64,000 bases of DNA from Propionigenium maris DSM 9537 (GCF_027925155.1 NZ_BSDY01000009.1:62001-126000); one strand, 5' to 3'; positions 18,033-27,644 are shown, counted from the stretch's first letter. The notes: generated from the sequence alone by a model not told the origin. Made by a program: numbers and translations.

Positions 18033-18950
18033 TCAGTCTTCCCTAATCTCCTCCCTTAGAAGGTATAGGGCTCCCAGCATCCCAGCATCATTTTTTAGGG
18101 CCGCTCCCATGATATCCAGGTTTTCATAGAAGTTCTCCTGGAGCTTTGCCTTCAGATCCTCCCTGATCTTATCCAGCAGATACTCTCCCTGGGCAGACAC
18201 CCCTCCCCCAATAATTAGAGCTTCCGGATTAAATGACACTACAATATTTTTTAATCCGTCTCCAATATCCCTTATCCACTGGGAGACTATCCCTTTATAG
18301 GGTTCCACCCCAGCTTTTTCATACTGAAATATCTCCTCACCCGTTATATTCCTCTCACCAGTGACCTCCTTCACCAAGGATACCAGTGCCAGAGTTGATG
18401 CATGGGCTTCATAGCACCCCCTGTCTCCGCACCTGCATAGCCTTCCCTCGGTTCTTATCTTCATATGACCAAACTCTCCGGCCGAGTAGTGGGATCCTCG
18501 AAACAACCTTCGGTTCAAGATAATTCCTCCCCCTATCCCTGTTCCCAGGGCTATGGAGATAAAGTTATCCAGATCCCTTCCCGCACCCAGCCACATTTCA
18601 CCTAGAGCTACACAGTTTACATCGTTTTCCACTATAACAGGCAGATCATACTTGTCTTCAAAATACTTCTTCAGGTTAGTACCTACCCAACCTTTGATTA
18701 AATCCGTTGCTGCTGATATCCTTCCTGAGCTGTAATCCACCTGTCCAGTGGCACTTATACCTATTCCAGAGAGGGTATACTCTTTCATACAACTGTCTAC
18801 CCTCTCTCCCATCCTTCCTAGAAGATCATTAGATCCCCTCTCTGGCTGGGTGAAGAAGCTCTCCCTCACGAGAAACTTCCCATGAGCATCGGTCACCCCA
18901 TACTTGACCCCTGTACCTCCTATATCAAACAAGATAAACCTCTTATCCAT
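18033..18950 (-). CDS. nanK: N-acetylmannosamine kinase, ROK family
   Basis: A 305-residue ROK kinase that phosphorylates ManNAc released by NanA. The ATP phosphate-binding motif DIGGTGVKYG is at residues 9-18. The sugar-site segment GEFGHMKI and the zinc-binding motif CRCGDRGCYE follow, then a second nucleotide-site run IIGGGVS. ROK proteins include glucokinases, but the placement between the TRAP transporter and nanE makes ManNAc the likely substrate. AGGAAGG precedes ATG 18950. Confidence 0.92.
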   Translation of the reverse strand: MDKRFILFDIGGTGVKYGVTDAHGKFLVRESFFTQPERGSNDLLGRMGERVDSCMKEYTLSGIGISATGQVDYSSGRISAATDLIKGWVGTNLKKYFEDKYDLPVIVENDVNCVALGEMWLGAGRDLDNFISIALGTGIGGGIILNRRLFRGSHYSAGEFGHMKIRTEGRLCRCGDRGCYEAHASTLALVSLVKEVTGERNITGEEIFQYEKAGVEPYKGIVSQWIRDIGDGLKNIVVSFNPEALIIGGGVSAQGEYLLDKIREDLKAKLQENFYENLDIMGAALKNDAGMLGALYLLREEIRED

Positions 18951-18995
18951 TATCCTTCCTGCCTCCCTTTCTCATTGGATTTCATCTCTCTTCCT

Positions 18996-20276
18996 CTAGC
19001 CCAGCAGGTTTGGCAGGAACATTATAATCTGCGGGAAGAGGGTCAGTATAACCAGAGTTATGAGTAGTGGTATAAGGAAGGGGATTATCCCCTTTATTAT
19101 CACATGGGACGGTATATTCCCCACCCGGGATACTACAAATAGCGCTGTCCCCATTGGTGGAGTCAGGATCCCTATCATGAGGTTAAATATAACCATTACC
19201 CCGAAGAATATAGGGTCTATACCTACACTTACCACAGCTGGTACAAAGATAGGCACCACCAGGATTATAAGGGGCAGTGCATCTACAAACATCCCTAAAA
19301 ATAACAGGGTTAGATTTATCATTACCAGCAACATCAGGGGACTGTTGGACACAGAGATAAAGTATTCAGCCACCTTTATAGCCGTCTGCTCCCTGGCAAT
19401 AACCTGACCAAAGATCCCCACTCCCATTATCATTAGACAGGTCACCCCGGAAACCTTTACTGCCTCAATAAAGTCCTCAAACAACTTCTTCAGGGTGAGC
19501 TCCTTAAAGAAGAAGACCCCCAGAAGGATAGAGTAAACAGTAGCTATTACCGAAGCTTCCGTTGGAGTAAAGAACCCGGAGAATATCCCACCTATAATAA
19601 TTATAGGAGTCAGCAGGGCCCAAAAGGATTCCTTGAAAGCTTTCTTTTTCTGGGCAAATGTTGCTTTGGGAGCCTTCTTATACCCCCTCTTTCTGGCCAG
19701 AAGATAAGCCATCACCATGAGAAGGGCAGCTGTAAGCATTCCAGGCAGAAATCCAGCCAGAAAAAGCTTGGATATAGACTGGTTTGCCACTACTCCATAT
19801 ATAACCATTATAGAGCTCGGAGGAACTAGGGGACCTATGATACATGAAGCTGCCGTAAGTCCTCCGCTGTAATCGTCGTCATACCCCTCATCCCTCATAG
19901 ACTTTATCTCAAGCTGCCCAAGGCCCCCTGCATCTGCAAGGGCGGAACCACTCATTCCGGAAAATAACAGGCTCGCTGCTACATTTACATGCCCCATCCC
20001 CCCTGTATAGTGCCCCAAAAGTGATTTGGCAAAGTTAAAGATCCTATCTGTTATTCCCGAGCTGTTCATAAGGATACCCGTTAAGATAAAAAATGGAACT
20101 GCCAGTAAGCTGAAGCTGTTTAACTGGTCTATAAACTGACTTCCTGCAAAGTAAACCAGGTTCCAGTCTCCGCTTATAAAGAAAAAGAAGAGTGCTGATA
20201 TAATAAGGGAAAAGCCCACTGGAAAGCCTATTGCAAGTAAAAGGAGCCATACTCCAAACATTATTCCTACATACAT
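18996..20276 (-). CDS. siaM: TRAP transporter large permease subunit (sialic acid, SiaM-like)
   Basis: A 426-residue DctM/SiaM-type integral membrane protein with about 11-12 hydrophobic segments starting at residue 3. Typical family stretches are [16 protein letters not shown] near the first half and [11 protein letters not shown] after it, plus GVIFTGI-like repeats in the second half. It forms the Na+-driven translocation channel with the small subunit. Its ATG directly abuts the siaQ stop (zero gap). The substrate, N-acetylneuraminate, is inferred from the operon. Confidence 0.93.
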   Translation of the reverse strand: MYVGIMFGVWLLLLAIGFPVGFSLIISALFFFFISGDWNLVYFAGSQFIDQLNSFSLLAVPFFILTGILMNSSGITDRIFNFAKSLLGHYTGGMGHVNVAASLLFSGMSGSALADAGGLGQLEIKSMRDEGYDDDYSGGLTAASCIIGPLVPPSSIMVIYGVVANQSISKLFLAGFLPGMLTAALLMVMAYLLARKRGYKKAPKATFAQKKKAFKESFWALLTPIIIIGGIFSGFFTPTEASVIATVYSILLGVFFFKELTLKKLFEDFIEAVKVSGVTCLMIMGVGIFGQVIAREQTAIKVAEYFISVSNSPLMLLVMINLTLLFLGMFVDALPLIILVVPIFVPAVVSVGIDPIFFGVMVIFNLMIGILTPPMGTALFVVSRVGNIPSHVIIKGIIPFLIPLLITLVILTLFPQIIMFLPNLLG

Positions 20277-20756
20277 CTAATTCACCTCTACTTCCTTCAG
20301 TTCTTTTACCCTCACCCTTCTATAGATTCCCTCTGCATACCTGATAAACATCATTACTCCCCCTATTGGAAGAGCCGCATAGAGGTACCCCGAGGATATC
20401 CCCAGGGATATGAGATCCAGGGAAGCCTTTCTTTTTGTTATCTCAAGGCCTATAACTATAAGTAGGATAATAATTATCCCTGTGAGTATAATCTTTACTA
20501 GATCCACTACCTTAGCCACCCCTGGGGAAAACTTATCTGAGAGAACCTCTATTCCCACATGCTGGTCATACTTTATCCCCAGAGTAACTCCTATCATAGC
20601 TATATATACAAACACAAGCCTTGCCAGCTCCTCCGTCCATATAAGGGGGCTGTTCAATACCTGCCTGGAAAAGATCTGTGCTACCAGAGTAATAAACATT
20701 ACTGAAAACAAGATTCCTCCAAGATACTCCTCGTAATACCTTATTATTTTTTTCAT
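20277..20756 (-). CDS. siaQ: TRAP transporter small permease subunit (SiaQ-like)
   Basis: A 159-residue DctQ-family protein with four predicted membrane helices (about residues 15-35, 48-68, 86-110 and 125-145) and the typical small-subunit segment SPLIWTEELARLVFVYIAMIG. It scaffolds the large permease and docks the binding protein. In some organisms siaQ and siaM are fused; here they are separate but contiguous. A hairpin in the gap behind siaP may lower its expression relative to the binding protein. Confidence 0.92.
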   Translation of the reverse strand: MKKIIRYYEEYLGGILFSVMFITLVAQIFSRQVLNSPLIWTEELARLVFVYIAMIGVTLGIKYDQHVGIEVLSDKFSPGVAKVVDLVKIILTGIIIILLIVIGLEITKRKASLDLISLGISSGYLYAALPIGGVMMFIRYAEGIYRRVRVKELKEVEVN

Positions 20757-20778
20757 ATAATACTCCTTATGGTAGAAT

Positions 20779-20803
20779 AAAAGGCCAATGCTATTGGCCC
20801 CTT
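20779..20803 (-). terminator. Intra-operon attenuating hairpin between siaP and siaQ
   Basis: On the minus strand GGCCAAT-AGC-ATTGGCC is followed by TTTTATT. A partial terminator here would make the binding protein more abundant than the permease. Confidence 0.6.
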
Positions 20804-20811
20804 ATTGATTA

Positions 20812-21813
20812 TTATCTGGCTGAATCTATAGCTTCCAGGAGCTTTCTTCCTGCTTCTCCGTTTTCACTTACATACTCATTGTGTACAGGCTTCAGTGCAG
20901 ACTTGAATGCTTCTAGGTCAGGATTAGTTATGGTAACCCCCTTCTCCTGGAAGTAATCTATTAAGCTCTTTTCATCTCCCATAAACATCTCTGTATGAGA
21001 TCTGCCAGCTGCTTCCACTCCCTCAGCTAATACTTTCTGAAGGTCTTCAGGAAGCTTATCCCAGCTGCTCTTACCTACGATGTAGTTCTGATCGTTTATT
21101 ATGTGGCTTGTCATAGCAATATAACTCTGCACCTCATAGAACTTTGAGCTCTTTATAGCTGAAAGGGGATTTTCCTGTCCGTCCACTGCATTTGTCTGAA
21201 GTGCCAGGTATACCTCTGTAAAAGCCATAGGTGTAGGTGAAGCTCCTACAGATCTTGCATAGTCAAGATTTGCCTGGGCATTTGGCACTCTCAGCTTCAT
21301 CCCTCTCATATCGGCCATAGACTCAATCGCCTTGTTGGAGCTTGTCTGTCTAGATCCATTGTAGGCATTGGCTAATATCTTCCAGTTATTCTCCTCCTCA
21401 AACTTTTTCAGCAGATCCTTTCCCTCAGAAGTTTCATAGAGGCTTCTTCTTAGGTGGTCGTAGCTGTCAAATACATATGGCAGCTGGAATATCTCTGCTT
21501 CCTTTACCCACAATCCCAGACGCCCAGTCTCAGCAAGAGTAAGGTCTAAAGACCCCTCCTTCACCTGGGATATCATCTCCCTGTCATCTCCCAGCTGTGA
21601 GTCAGGATAGATCCTTATGGTCAACCTCCCCTCACTCTTTTCAGCTACATAGTCCGCCAGCTCCTTTACAGCCTTGTACTCATTGGACTGCACTCCCGGT
21701 GTCAGACCGAATTTCAGTTCGTGCTTTTCCGACTTTCCCTCATTGCTTCCTCCGCACCCTACTAAAGTTAAAACCATTACTAAAGTTGATAGTAGACCCA
21801 TTATTCTTTTCAT
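20812..21813 (-). CDS. siaP: TRAP transporter solute-binding lipoprotein (SiaP-like)
   Basis: A 333-residue DctP-family binding protein. Residues 1-20 form a lipoprotein signal ending in LTLVGC, so Cys20 is probably lipidated and the protein tethered rather than free in the periplasm, unlike the soluble SiaP of Haemophilus. The family core is clear: LKFGLTPGVQSNEYKA, IYPDSQLGDDREM, the ligand-carboxylate Arg region MKLRVPNAQ and AVDGQENPL. It delivers sialic acid to SiaQM. It sits between nanA and siaQ. Confidence 0.93.
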   Translation of the reverse strand: MKRIMGLLSTLVMVLTLVGCGGSNEGKSEKHELKFGLTPGVQSNEYKAVKELADYVAEKSEGRLTIRIYPDSQLGDDREMISQVKEGSLDLTLAETGRLGLWVKEAEIFQLPYVFDSYDHLRRSLYETSEGKDLLKKFEEENNWKILANAYNGSRQTSSNKAIESMADMRGMKLRVPNAQANLDYARSVGASPTPMAFTEVYLALQTNAVDGQENPLSAIKSSKFYEVQSYIAMTSHIINDQNYIVGKSSWDKLPEDLQKVLAEGVEAAGRSHTEMFMGDEKSLIDYFQEKGVTITNPDLEAFKSALKPVHNEYVSENGEAGRKLLEAIDSAR

Positions 21814-21830
21814 TACTCTCCCCCTTTATA

Positions 21831-22715
21831 TTAGTTTCCTATGTATTTTTTAGAGAGCTCCCTTGCTCTCTCTATCTTCTCCGAAGACAGCCTCTTCATT
21901 GGCTGCTTTGTATATCCTGCATCTACTCCCTGATCCTTCAGGATCTCTTTTAGGGTCTGATATAACCCGTTATCCAGTATCCCCTCGATGAGGTCATTGG
22001 TAGTATGCTGTATCTCCCTGGCCTCATCTACTCTTCCCTCTTTAGCCAGTTCAAATATCTTCTTAGCTCTTACACCATTCACATTAAAGGTGCTTCCTAT
22101 TGCTCCGTCTACTCCCAGTACTGTTGCCGAAAGCATCATCTCATCAAAACCGGCATAGAGAAGGTGCTGTGGGAAGGACTTTCTCATCCTCTCCAAGAGG
22201 AAGAAGTCTCCAGCTGTAAACTTAACACCGATTATATATTTATTTTCAAACAGCTCTGCAAACTGATCTATATTAATATTTACCCCAGTAAGAAATGGAA
22301 TAGAATAAACTATCATATCCATCTCTGTGGCTTCAGTTATGGCGTTGTAGTAGTGCTTAATCTCCTCAAAATCAAACTTATAGTAGAATGGTGTTACCGC
22401 TGACAGAGAATCATACCCAAGCTCCTTGGCATATCTTCCAAGCTCTATGGCTTCCTGAAGGTTAAGGGATCCCACCTGGGCAATTAACTTTACCTTCCCC
22501 TTAGCTTCCTCCACTGCTATCTCAAAGACTCTCATCTTCTCCTCAGTAGCCAGCATAAAGTTTTCCCCGGTACTTCCCCCTACATAGAGACCATCTACAC
22601 CCATAACATCGATATTATGTCTTATTATCTCCCTTGTTCCCCTCTCATTGATTCCTCCCTTTTCATTAAAAGCTACCATCAATGCACTGAATATTCCGCC
22701 TAGTTCCTTCCTCAT
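21831..22715 (-). CDS. nanA: N-acetylneuraminate lyase
   Basis: A 294-residue TIM-barrel aldolase of the DHDPS/NanA family that cleaves N-acetylneuraminate to ManNAc and pyruvate. The carboxylate-binding GGSTGE loop is at 46-51, the catalytic Tyr is Tyr137 in VYSIPFLTG, and the Schiff-base Lys is Lys165 in IIGVKFTAGD. The KFT context and length are those of NanA rather than DapA. GGGGGAAAAGGA precedes ATG 22715. It is the first enzyme gene of the operon after the regulator. Confidence 0.96.
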   Translation of the reverse strand: MRKELGGIFSALMVAFNEKGGINERGTREIIRHNIDVMGVDGLYVGGSTGENFMLATEEKMRVFEIAVEEAKGKVKLIAQVGSLNLQEAIELGRYAKELGYDSLSAVTPFYYKFDFEEIKHYYNAITEATEMDMIVYSIPFLTGVNINIDQFAELFENKYIIGVKFTAGDFFLLERMRKSFPQHLLYAGFDEMMLSATVLGVDGAIGSTFNVNGVRAKKIFELAKEGRVDEAREIQHTTNDLIEGILDNGLYQTLKEILKDQGVDAGYTKQPMKRLSSEKIERARELSKKYIGN

Positions 22716-22726
22716 TCCTTTTCCCC

Positions 22727-23773
22727 CTACAGTATATTAAAGTTCTTAAATATGTCCTTCTCATGATTTGCCTCTATCTGACCTATATTCTCCTTAAACA
22801 CCACCTCAGATTTTGTCTTGTAATCTATATGAGTCCTGTCTCCGCTCAGTTTATTGAAGACTACCTTCCCTGCCAGGTATCCCTGTAAAAAATAGTTTTC
22901 CTTTGTGGCCACTACTATCCTATCATCCCTCAGAAGCTCTATCGTGTCCCTGTCTATCCCGTTGGAGATTATCTTTATTTCCTCTAACTCTATATCCCTT
23001 AAAAAACTCGCTACCTTACTTACATGCCTTGTAGTATAGATATATTGTGCTTCCCTTATCCCCTCTATATTGGCTATCTCATCCAGGTTATTGTTGAGGT
23101 CCTCTATGTAGCTTACCTCTACCCCCTCTCTTCTGTTGAGATTAAGCTGCTCCATAAAACCTTCCAGGTAATCCCTTGAGGAGATCTTATCCTCATCTGA
23201 ATCCAGGACTATTATCCTGTCATCCTCCCTGGAGAGCTTGCTATAGATCCCCCCTACTATCCTTCCGGAGCTTTTATAGTCGGAACCTATAAATGAGATC
23301 CTGTCATTGATCTTCTTATCCAGAGTCACCACGTGAACCTCCGAGTATTCCTCCAGAGCTTCTTCTATCTCATCCTGAAGAAGAGGTATTATTATAATTC
23401 CGTCTACATCACTGTACTTCAGCACCGTTCTTACCTTCATGAGCTGATCCTCTGGCTTGTCTATATCCGTTACTATGAGCTCCAGGTTCACATTGTACTT
23501 GGTTATCTCCTCCTGAAGGATCTCCAGCCCCTCCACTATCCCATTGAGATAGTTTTCATTCTTAGACCTTATAAGAAAAGCATATATATTTTTCTTCCTC
23601 TGATTTTTATTGGCCAGAACACTGCTTATGTAGTTTTTCTTGTATCCAACCTCCTCACAGAGATCCAATACCCTCCTTCTTGTCTCAGGTTTTATATTTT
23701 CATCACCCTTTAAGGCTCTTGCCACTGTAGCCCTGGATATCCCCAAGATTGCTGCTATCTCCTTCTGTGTCAT
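22727..23773 (-). CDS. LacI-family transcriptional regulator of the sialic acid operon
   Basis: A 348-residue LacI-type regulator. The N-terminal HTH (MTQKEIAAILGISRATVARAL, hinge to about residue 55) is followed by a periplasmic-binding-protein-like effector domain (60-335). ATG 23773 is chosen: GGGG lies at proper spacing, while the upstream GTG 23782 overlaps that site. It is the first gene of the operon, 11 bases from nanA. A perfect palindrome just after its promoter's -10 is the probable operator, so autoregulated repression relieved by a sialate-pathway sugar is likely. NanR (GntR) or RpiR-type regulators are the better-known solutions in other bacteria. Confidence 0.9.
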   Translation of the reverse strand: MTQKEIAAILGISRATVARALKGDENIKPETRRRVLDLCEEVGYKKNYISSVLANKNQRKKNIYAFLIRSKNENYLNGIVEGLEILQEEITKYNVNLELIVTDIDKPEDQLMKVRTVLKYSDVDGIIIIPLLQDEIEEALEEYSEVHVVTLDKKINDRISFIGSDYKSSGRIVGGIYSKLSREDDRIIVLDSDEDKISSRDYLEGFMEQLNLNRREGVEVSYIEDLNNNLDEIANIEGIREAQYIYTTRHVSKVASFLRDIELEEIKIISNGIDRDTIELLRDDRIVVATKENYFLQGYLAGKVVFNKLSGDRTHIDYKTKSEVVFKENIGQIEANHEKDIFKNFNIL

Positions 23774-23812
23774 ACCATTCACCCCGTTTGTAAAAATTAA
23801 ACTTCACTCACT

Positions 23813-23863
23813 TAATGTACCCGTGTACATTATGAGTTTAGGATGCTTTTTTGCCCTTGTCAA
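23813..23863 (-). promoter_or_regulatory. Promoter and operator of the sialic acid operon
   Basis: On the minus strand: TTGACA (23858-23863), 17 bases, TAAACT (23835-23840), then the inverted repeat AATGTAC-CCGT-GTACATT (23814-23831) over the expected transcription start. A LacI-type repressor bound here would block initiation. Confidence 0.8.
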
Positions 23864-24118
23864 ATTTTTTTCTTAGATTTTTTAGTGGTATTTACGTCGT
23901 TTAAGAACAGAAAAGGTACATGACGCCCTGAAACAAAAGAGTAAGATACCTCACTATGTTCCCGTGTAACATTTAAAAATTAAGGTATTTAATACTTATT
24001 TAAGAGATCCCCCTATGAACCTCATCTTTCATAACCCAGATGATTTTTTCCCTCAATATTTACTCTCAGATAATTTGACGTTATACTTCAATATCACAGC
24101 TCTTAGTAAGGAGGCACT
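23864..24118. promoter_or_regulatory. Intergenic region between the nan operon and the DUF389 gene, with a second operator-like site
   Basis: A divergent intergenic stretch. ATGTT-CCCGTGT-AACAT at 23956-23972 shares the core CCCGTGTA and flanking ATGT/ACAT with the main operator, and may be an auxiliary LacI-family site for looping. AAGGAGG for the DUF389 gene ends the region. No ORF is convincing. Confidence 0.4.
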
Positions 24119-25123
24119 ATGAAGAAGATACTCAGAATACTCTGTAAGGATCCAAGTGAGGAGGAACTGCTGGTTTTTTTAAAGAGTTTAAATTTAGAGA
24201 TTATTGCTAACTATCCTTCAATAAAGGGGGAAAGGAGTATAGAGATAGTACTGAAGGAGGAGTATGTGGAAGAGGTAGTCTACTACCTGAAGAAGCACTT
24301 TGGTCCTGCCAGATTAAAGGTCTTTACCCAGGAAACTCACATAGACTTTGGTAAGATCAATACAGATATTAACTTAGAGCGATATAAGATACTTGTAAAT
24401 GCCCACAAAACAACTACCCCATTCAAAAGAAAATCCCTCACAGCCATAGATGGTGCAGTACGGGATGGACTCTCCAATATAAGCTACTACTACGCCATGA
24501 TAATCCTGTCCAGCATAGTGGCTGGAGCGGGCTTGATCGGCAACAGTCCCGCTGTCATTATAGGATCCATGGTAATCGCCCCGCTACTGGGGCCCAATGT
24601 AGCCCTGGCATTCAGTATAAGTGTGGGAGATGTGAATTTATTTAAGGAATCCATAAAACACTTCCTTTTTGGGGTTCTCATAGCCCTCTCATTGGGTATA
24701 GTTCAGGGCTTGGTCATTCAGTTTCCTGAAAACACCCATGAACTCCTTTCCAGGACAAATATAGGATTCCTGGATCTCCTCCTGGCATTTTGCTCGGGAA
24801 TAGCCGGAGTATTGTCCCTGGTAATTGGTGCAAATTCAACCCTGGTTGGTGTCATGATTGCAGTGGCTCTCATGCCTCCCCTTGTCTCCTTTGGAATACT
24901 CCTTGGAAGGGGAGACGGAGTGCTCGCCCTCAGTGCTTTTCTGCTGTTTTTAGCCAATGTTATCGTTATAAACCTTGCTGGTATACTTACCTTTAGGCTG
25001 GAGGAGGTGGAACCAAGGCAATACTTCCACCAGCAGGTTACAAGGAAGCAGGCCAAGATGCTTATCAGAATCTGGCTCATAGCCTTGGCCTTTATATCGG
25101 TGATTATATTTTTAAAAAAATAA
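24119..25123 (+). CDS. DUF389 family membrane protein
   Basis: A 334-residue protein with a cytoplasmic alpha/beta N-terminal domain (1-95) and five to six membrane helices (about 125-330). The diagnostic DUF389 stretch is present: DGLSNISYYYAMIILSSIVA, followed by GNSPAVIIGSMVIAPLLGP, LVIGANSTLVGVMIAVALMPP and a long hydrophobic end. Family members are common in bacteria but have no established function. AAGGAGG precedes the ATG. It is divergent from the sialate operon and monocistronic. Confidence 0.9.
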   Translation: MKKILRILCKDPSEEELLVFLKSLNLEIIANYPSIKGERSIEIVLKEEYVEEVVYYLKKHFGPARLKVFTQETHIDFGKINTDINLERYKILVNAHKTTTPFKRKSLTAIDGAVRDGLSNISYYYAMIILSSIVAGAGLIGNSPAVIIGSMVIAPLLGPNVALAFSISVGDVNLFKESIKHFLFGVLIALSLGIVQGLVIQFPENTHELLSRTNIGFLDLLLAFCSGIAGVLSLVIGANSTLVGVMIAVALMPPLVSFGILLGRGDGVLALSAFLLFLANVIVINLAGILTFRLEEVEPRQYFHQQVTRKQAKMLIRIWLIALAFISVIIFLKK

Positions 25124-25257
25124 TCCTTAAATTTTAAAGATGTGGTCTTTGCAACATTATTATATAGTTATCTGTGATATCATATCTGTAGAGAGTATAG
25201 ATAAAAGATGTTTTAAGGGAGAGACTTTTCTATTAGGTTTAAGTATTGGGAGGTCAT

Positions 25258-25518
25258 ATGAAGTTAAACATTTCTGTTCCTCAGAAACAGAAAAAAAATT
25301 TAAGGCTTATTCTAAATGAATTGAGAAATAAGAAGATATTAAATGGTTACTATTGTAGAAAAAGCTGTGCAGACTGCGGACTTAAAACCTTTGATGAGGA
25401 TAGGGAAATCTCCATAAGCGACTTAAGTAGAAAAGAGTGCATTAGATATAATCTGAATGAACCCATTTTTTCTCTTAAGTTAGAGTTAAATGAGGTAGAG
25501 GAAGTGATGATACTCTAG
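25258..25518 (+). CDS. Small Cys-containing protein of unknown function (86 aa)
   Basis: An 86-residue soluble protein starting MKLNISVPQKQKKN. It has four cysteines, three of them in YCRKSCADCGL (residues about 32-42) and one in KECIRY, compatible with a metal or Fe-S site. GGGAGGT precedes ATG 25258; a TTG at 25246 overlaps the ribosome binding site. No family is recognised. A bidirectional terminator follows. Confidence 0.65.
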   Translation: MKLNISVPQKQKKNLRLILNELRNKKILNGYYCRKSCADCGLKTFDEDREISISDLSRKECIRYNLNEPIFSLKLELNEVEEVMIL

Positions 25519-25572
25519 TTGAATCTGCCTATAATCAATATTGAAATGAAATTTAATCAAAATTACTTAATA

Positions 25573-25607
25573 AAAGAGGTGCCCTCAGGATCTGAGAGCA
25601 CCTCTTT
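25573..25607. terminator. Bidirectional terminator
   Basis: AAAGAGGTGC and GCACCTCTTT arms with an inner CTCAG/CTGAG extension. It serves both the small Cys protein (plus) and the YczE-like gene (minus), whose stop codon overlaps the right end. Confidence 0.88.
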
Positions 25608-26262
25608 ATCTTTTAAATATATACCTCTTCACTGAAACTGCTTCACCCCTTATATCCCTGTGAACAACCGACTTCACATCAAAGTTAAAGAGTCTGAAAA
25701 CTCCCTGGATAAAGGACCCTGTAAATAAGGCTGCTATTACCGTCCCAACCCCTGCATATCCCCCCAGAAGATATCCACAGACCAAAACACTTATCTCAAT
25801 TGTATTTCTCACAGCTCTCACTGAAAAGTTAGTCTTTTTAGTCAGGGCAACCATAAGGGCATCCCTTGGGCCGCATCCTAGGCCAGTGGAGATATAGAGA
25901 TAACACCCCACACTGAAGACAGATAATCCCAGAAACATCATGAAAACTCCCATAACCATATTACTACTTAGGGGAACTATATCTAAAAATAAGATCAGAT
26001 CCATAAAACTTCCTATAAAGAGGATATTTAGTATGGTGCCGCTTCCTATCTGTTCTCCCAGAAAAAGATCTAAGGTTATAACTCCCATCCCCACCAGGAT
26101 ACTTGCCTGACCTATTGTAATCCCCCCTACCTTGGATATCCCCTGGTGTAGTACATCCCAGGGAGAGAATCCCAGGTCGGACTTTATAACTATAATCACT
26201 CCCAGGGAACAGATAAAAAATCCTAAAAACAACTTTAAATATTTAAGTATCTCATCCTTCAT
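25606..26262 (-). CDS. YczE/YitT-like five-helix membrane protein
   Basis: A 218-residue integral membrane protein with five hydrophobic helices (about 9-30, 50-70, 78-98, 105-128 and 163-190). The conserved YczE-family segments are SDLGFSPWDVLHQGI and STGLGCGPRDALMVAL. Members are annotated as BCR/YitT-type membrane proteins without a fixed substrate; the Bacillus yczE gene accompanies surfactin genes. It is a single gene, divergent from the hydrolase at 26470. Confidence 0.85.
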   Translation of the reverse strand: MKDEILKYLKLFLGFFICSLGVIIVIKSDLGFSPWDVLHQGISKVGGITIGQASILVGMGVITLDLFLGEQIGSGTILNILFIGSFMDLILFLDIVPLSSNMVMGVFMMFLGLSVFSVGCYLYISTGLGCGPRDALMVALTKKTNFSVRAVRNTIEISVLVCGYLLGGYAGVGTVIAALFTGSFIQGVFRLFNFDVKSVVHRDIRGEAVSVKRYIFKR

Positions 26263-26469
26263 TACCTTCCCGCCTTTTATTAAAAATTTAAATTGAAAAT
26301 ATCCTCTACCCTATCATATGTGGTCAGAAATGTTAATCATAAATAATAGTCTGACTCATATCCGATAAGATTTTTTATAATTTTTTCAGAGACCTGAAAG
26401 ATATAGTAATATCTTATTGAATAGCTTAGAGAAGGAGGATATAAACTACAGAAATAGGAGGACAGAAAA

Positions 26470-27594
26470 ATGGTCGTTAACTTAGTTGAATTAATCGATA
26501 TGATAAAGGATACTGTAAAATCCATACCTATGAGTATCAAGATACAGGAAAAGGTCATAGAGGATGTTATCGATTTTAAATATACTATGACTGGAGTTTT
26601 ATCTGGAAGAGGAGAAGCTCTCAGAACCATAGGAAGAGTTCTAGATGATATGAAAAAATTCAAGTTTGGTAAGCCCGACACCTCACCCACCAGAGAAGCT
26701 GTTGAGGAGATAACCTCTAGGATGGTAAAGCCCTTTATTACAGTGAGCTGTAGAGGTAGTCTTCACCATGAAAATGATCATCCATCCTTTAAGATACATG
26801 GAAGAGTAGATTCCATTATTGGCGATCTCAAGAGGTGCAGAGATAGGGAACTAATAATCTATGTCCACGGGTATAATGTGGATAATCACCTTGCCTTAAA
26901 GGAGGCTCAGGATATATTTACAAAGCTCCAGAGGTCCCTGATAGAAAATGGCAAGGAGCTGGAGGATTATGAATTTATGCTCTTTACCTGGCCTGGAGAT
27001 GCAGGGGTTGTCAAGTTCAGTGAAGCACAGCTCTATGCCCAATACTCTGGAAATGCTCTCTACGACTTCCTTCTCAAGTTAAAGAGGGAGTGGGGGGTAA
27101 AGGATATAAACCTCCTGGCCCACTCCCTGGGAGCCCATGTAGTTCTAAGAAGTGCTGACCTTATGGAAAAACACCTTACTTCAGGTAGAGATGAATTTTC
27201 CTATAAAAATGTTATCCTAATGGGAGCAGCTGTTGAGGAAGATATCTTTGAGGGAAGTCCCTCAAAACGCTACCACTTTCCCAGAGCTCCCTATGCAATG
27301 GACAGCCTCTATATCATAACCTCCAGAGCCGACCTTCCCCTGAAGATTGCCTTTAATATCATGGAGCAGGAAAACGCCCTGGGGTGCAGAGGCATAAATG
27401 GAGGGGAGAAAATTGCCAAAGTTCCAGGAGTAGGGGAAGAAGTCCACTCAGAACTGCACGACCTGAGTCCACTCTTAGAGGAGAAGAACTCCTCAAAACC
27501 CCTGGTCTATGGCCACATAAGGTATTGGGAAACCCAGAAACACACAGATTACTATGTCCATCTCATGTATGGAAGGGAAGCTATTAACAAATAA
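26470..27594 (+). CDS. Alpha/beta hydrolase, DUF900-like
   Basis: A 374-residue protein with a helical N-terminal region (1-70) followed by an alpha/beta hydrolase core. Motifs seen are IIYVHGYNVDNHLA (oxyanion-hole strand and loop), FTWPGDAG and the nucleophile elbow LLAHSLGAHVV (AHSLG, a GxSxG variant with Ala first), with a likely catalytic His near the C-terminus in HTDYYVHLMYG. Esterase or lipase activity is probable; the substrate is unknown. There is no signal peptide. AGGAGG lies about 9 bases before the ATG. Confidence 0.82.
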   Translation: MVVNLVELIDMIKDTVKSIPMSIKIQEKVIEDVIDFKYTMTGVLSGRGEALRTIGRVLDDMKKFKFGKPDTSPTREAVEEITSRMVKPFITVSCRGSLHHENDHPSFKIHGRVDSIIGDLKRCRDRELIIYVHGYNVDNHLALKEAQDIFTKLQRSLIENGKELEDYEFMLFTWPGDAGVVKFSEAQLYAQYSGNALYDFLLKLKREWGVKDINLLAHSLGAHVVLRSADLMEKHLTSGRDEFSYKNVILMGAAVEEDIFEGSPSKRYHFPRAPYAMDSLYIITSRADLPLKIAFNIMEQENALGCRGINGGEKIAKVPGVGEEVHSELHDLSPLLEEKNSSKPLVYGHIRYWETQKHTDYYVHLMYGREAINK

Positions 27595-27596
27595 AA

Positions 27597-27644
27597 AAAG
27601 GCCGTTACCCCCTCTAGATTCCTAGAATACTGTAACGGCCTTAA
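27597..27644. terminator. Bidirectional terminator
   Basis: AAGGCCGTTAC pairs with GTAACGGCCTT, with an inner TCTAG/CTAGA stem, and A and T runs outside. It lies between the hydrolase and the permease. Confidence 0.88.
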
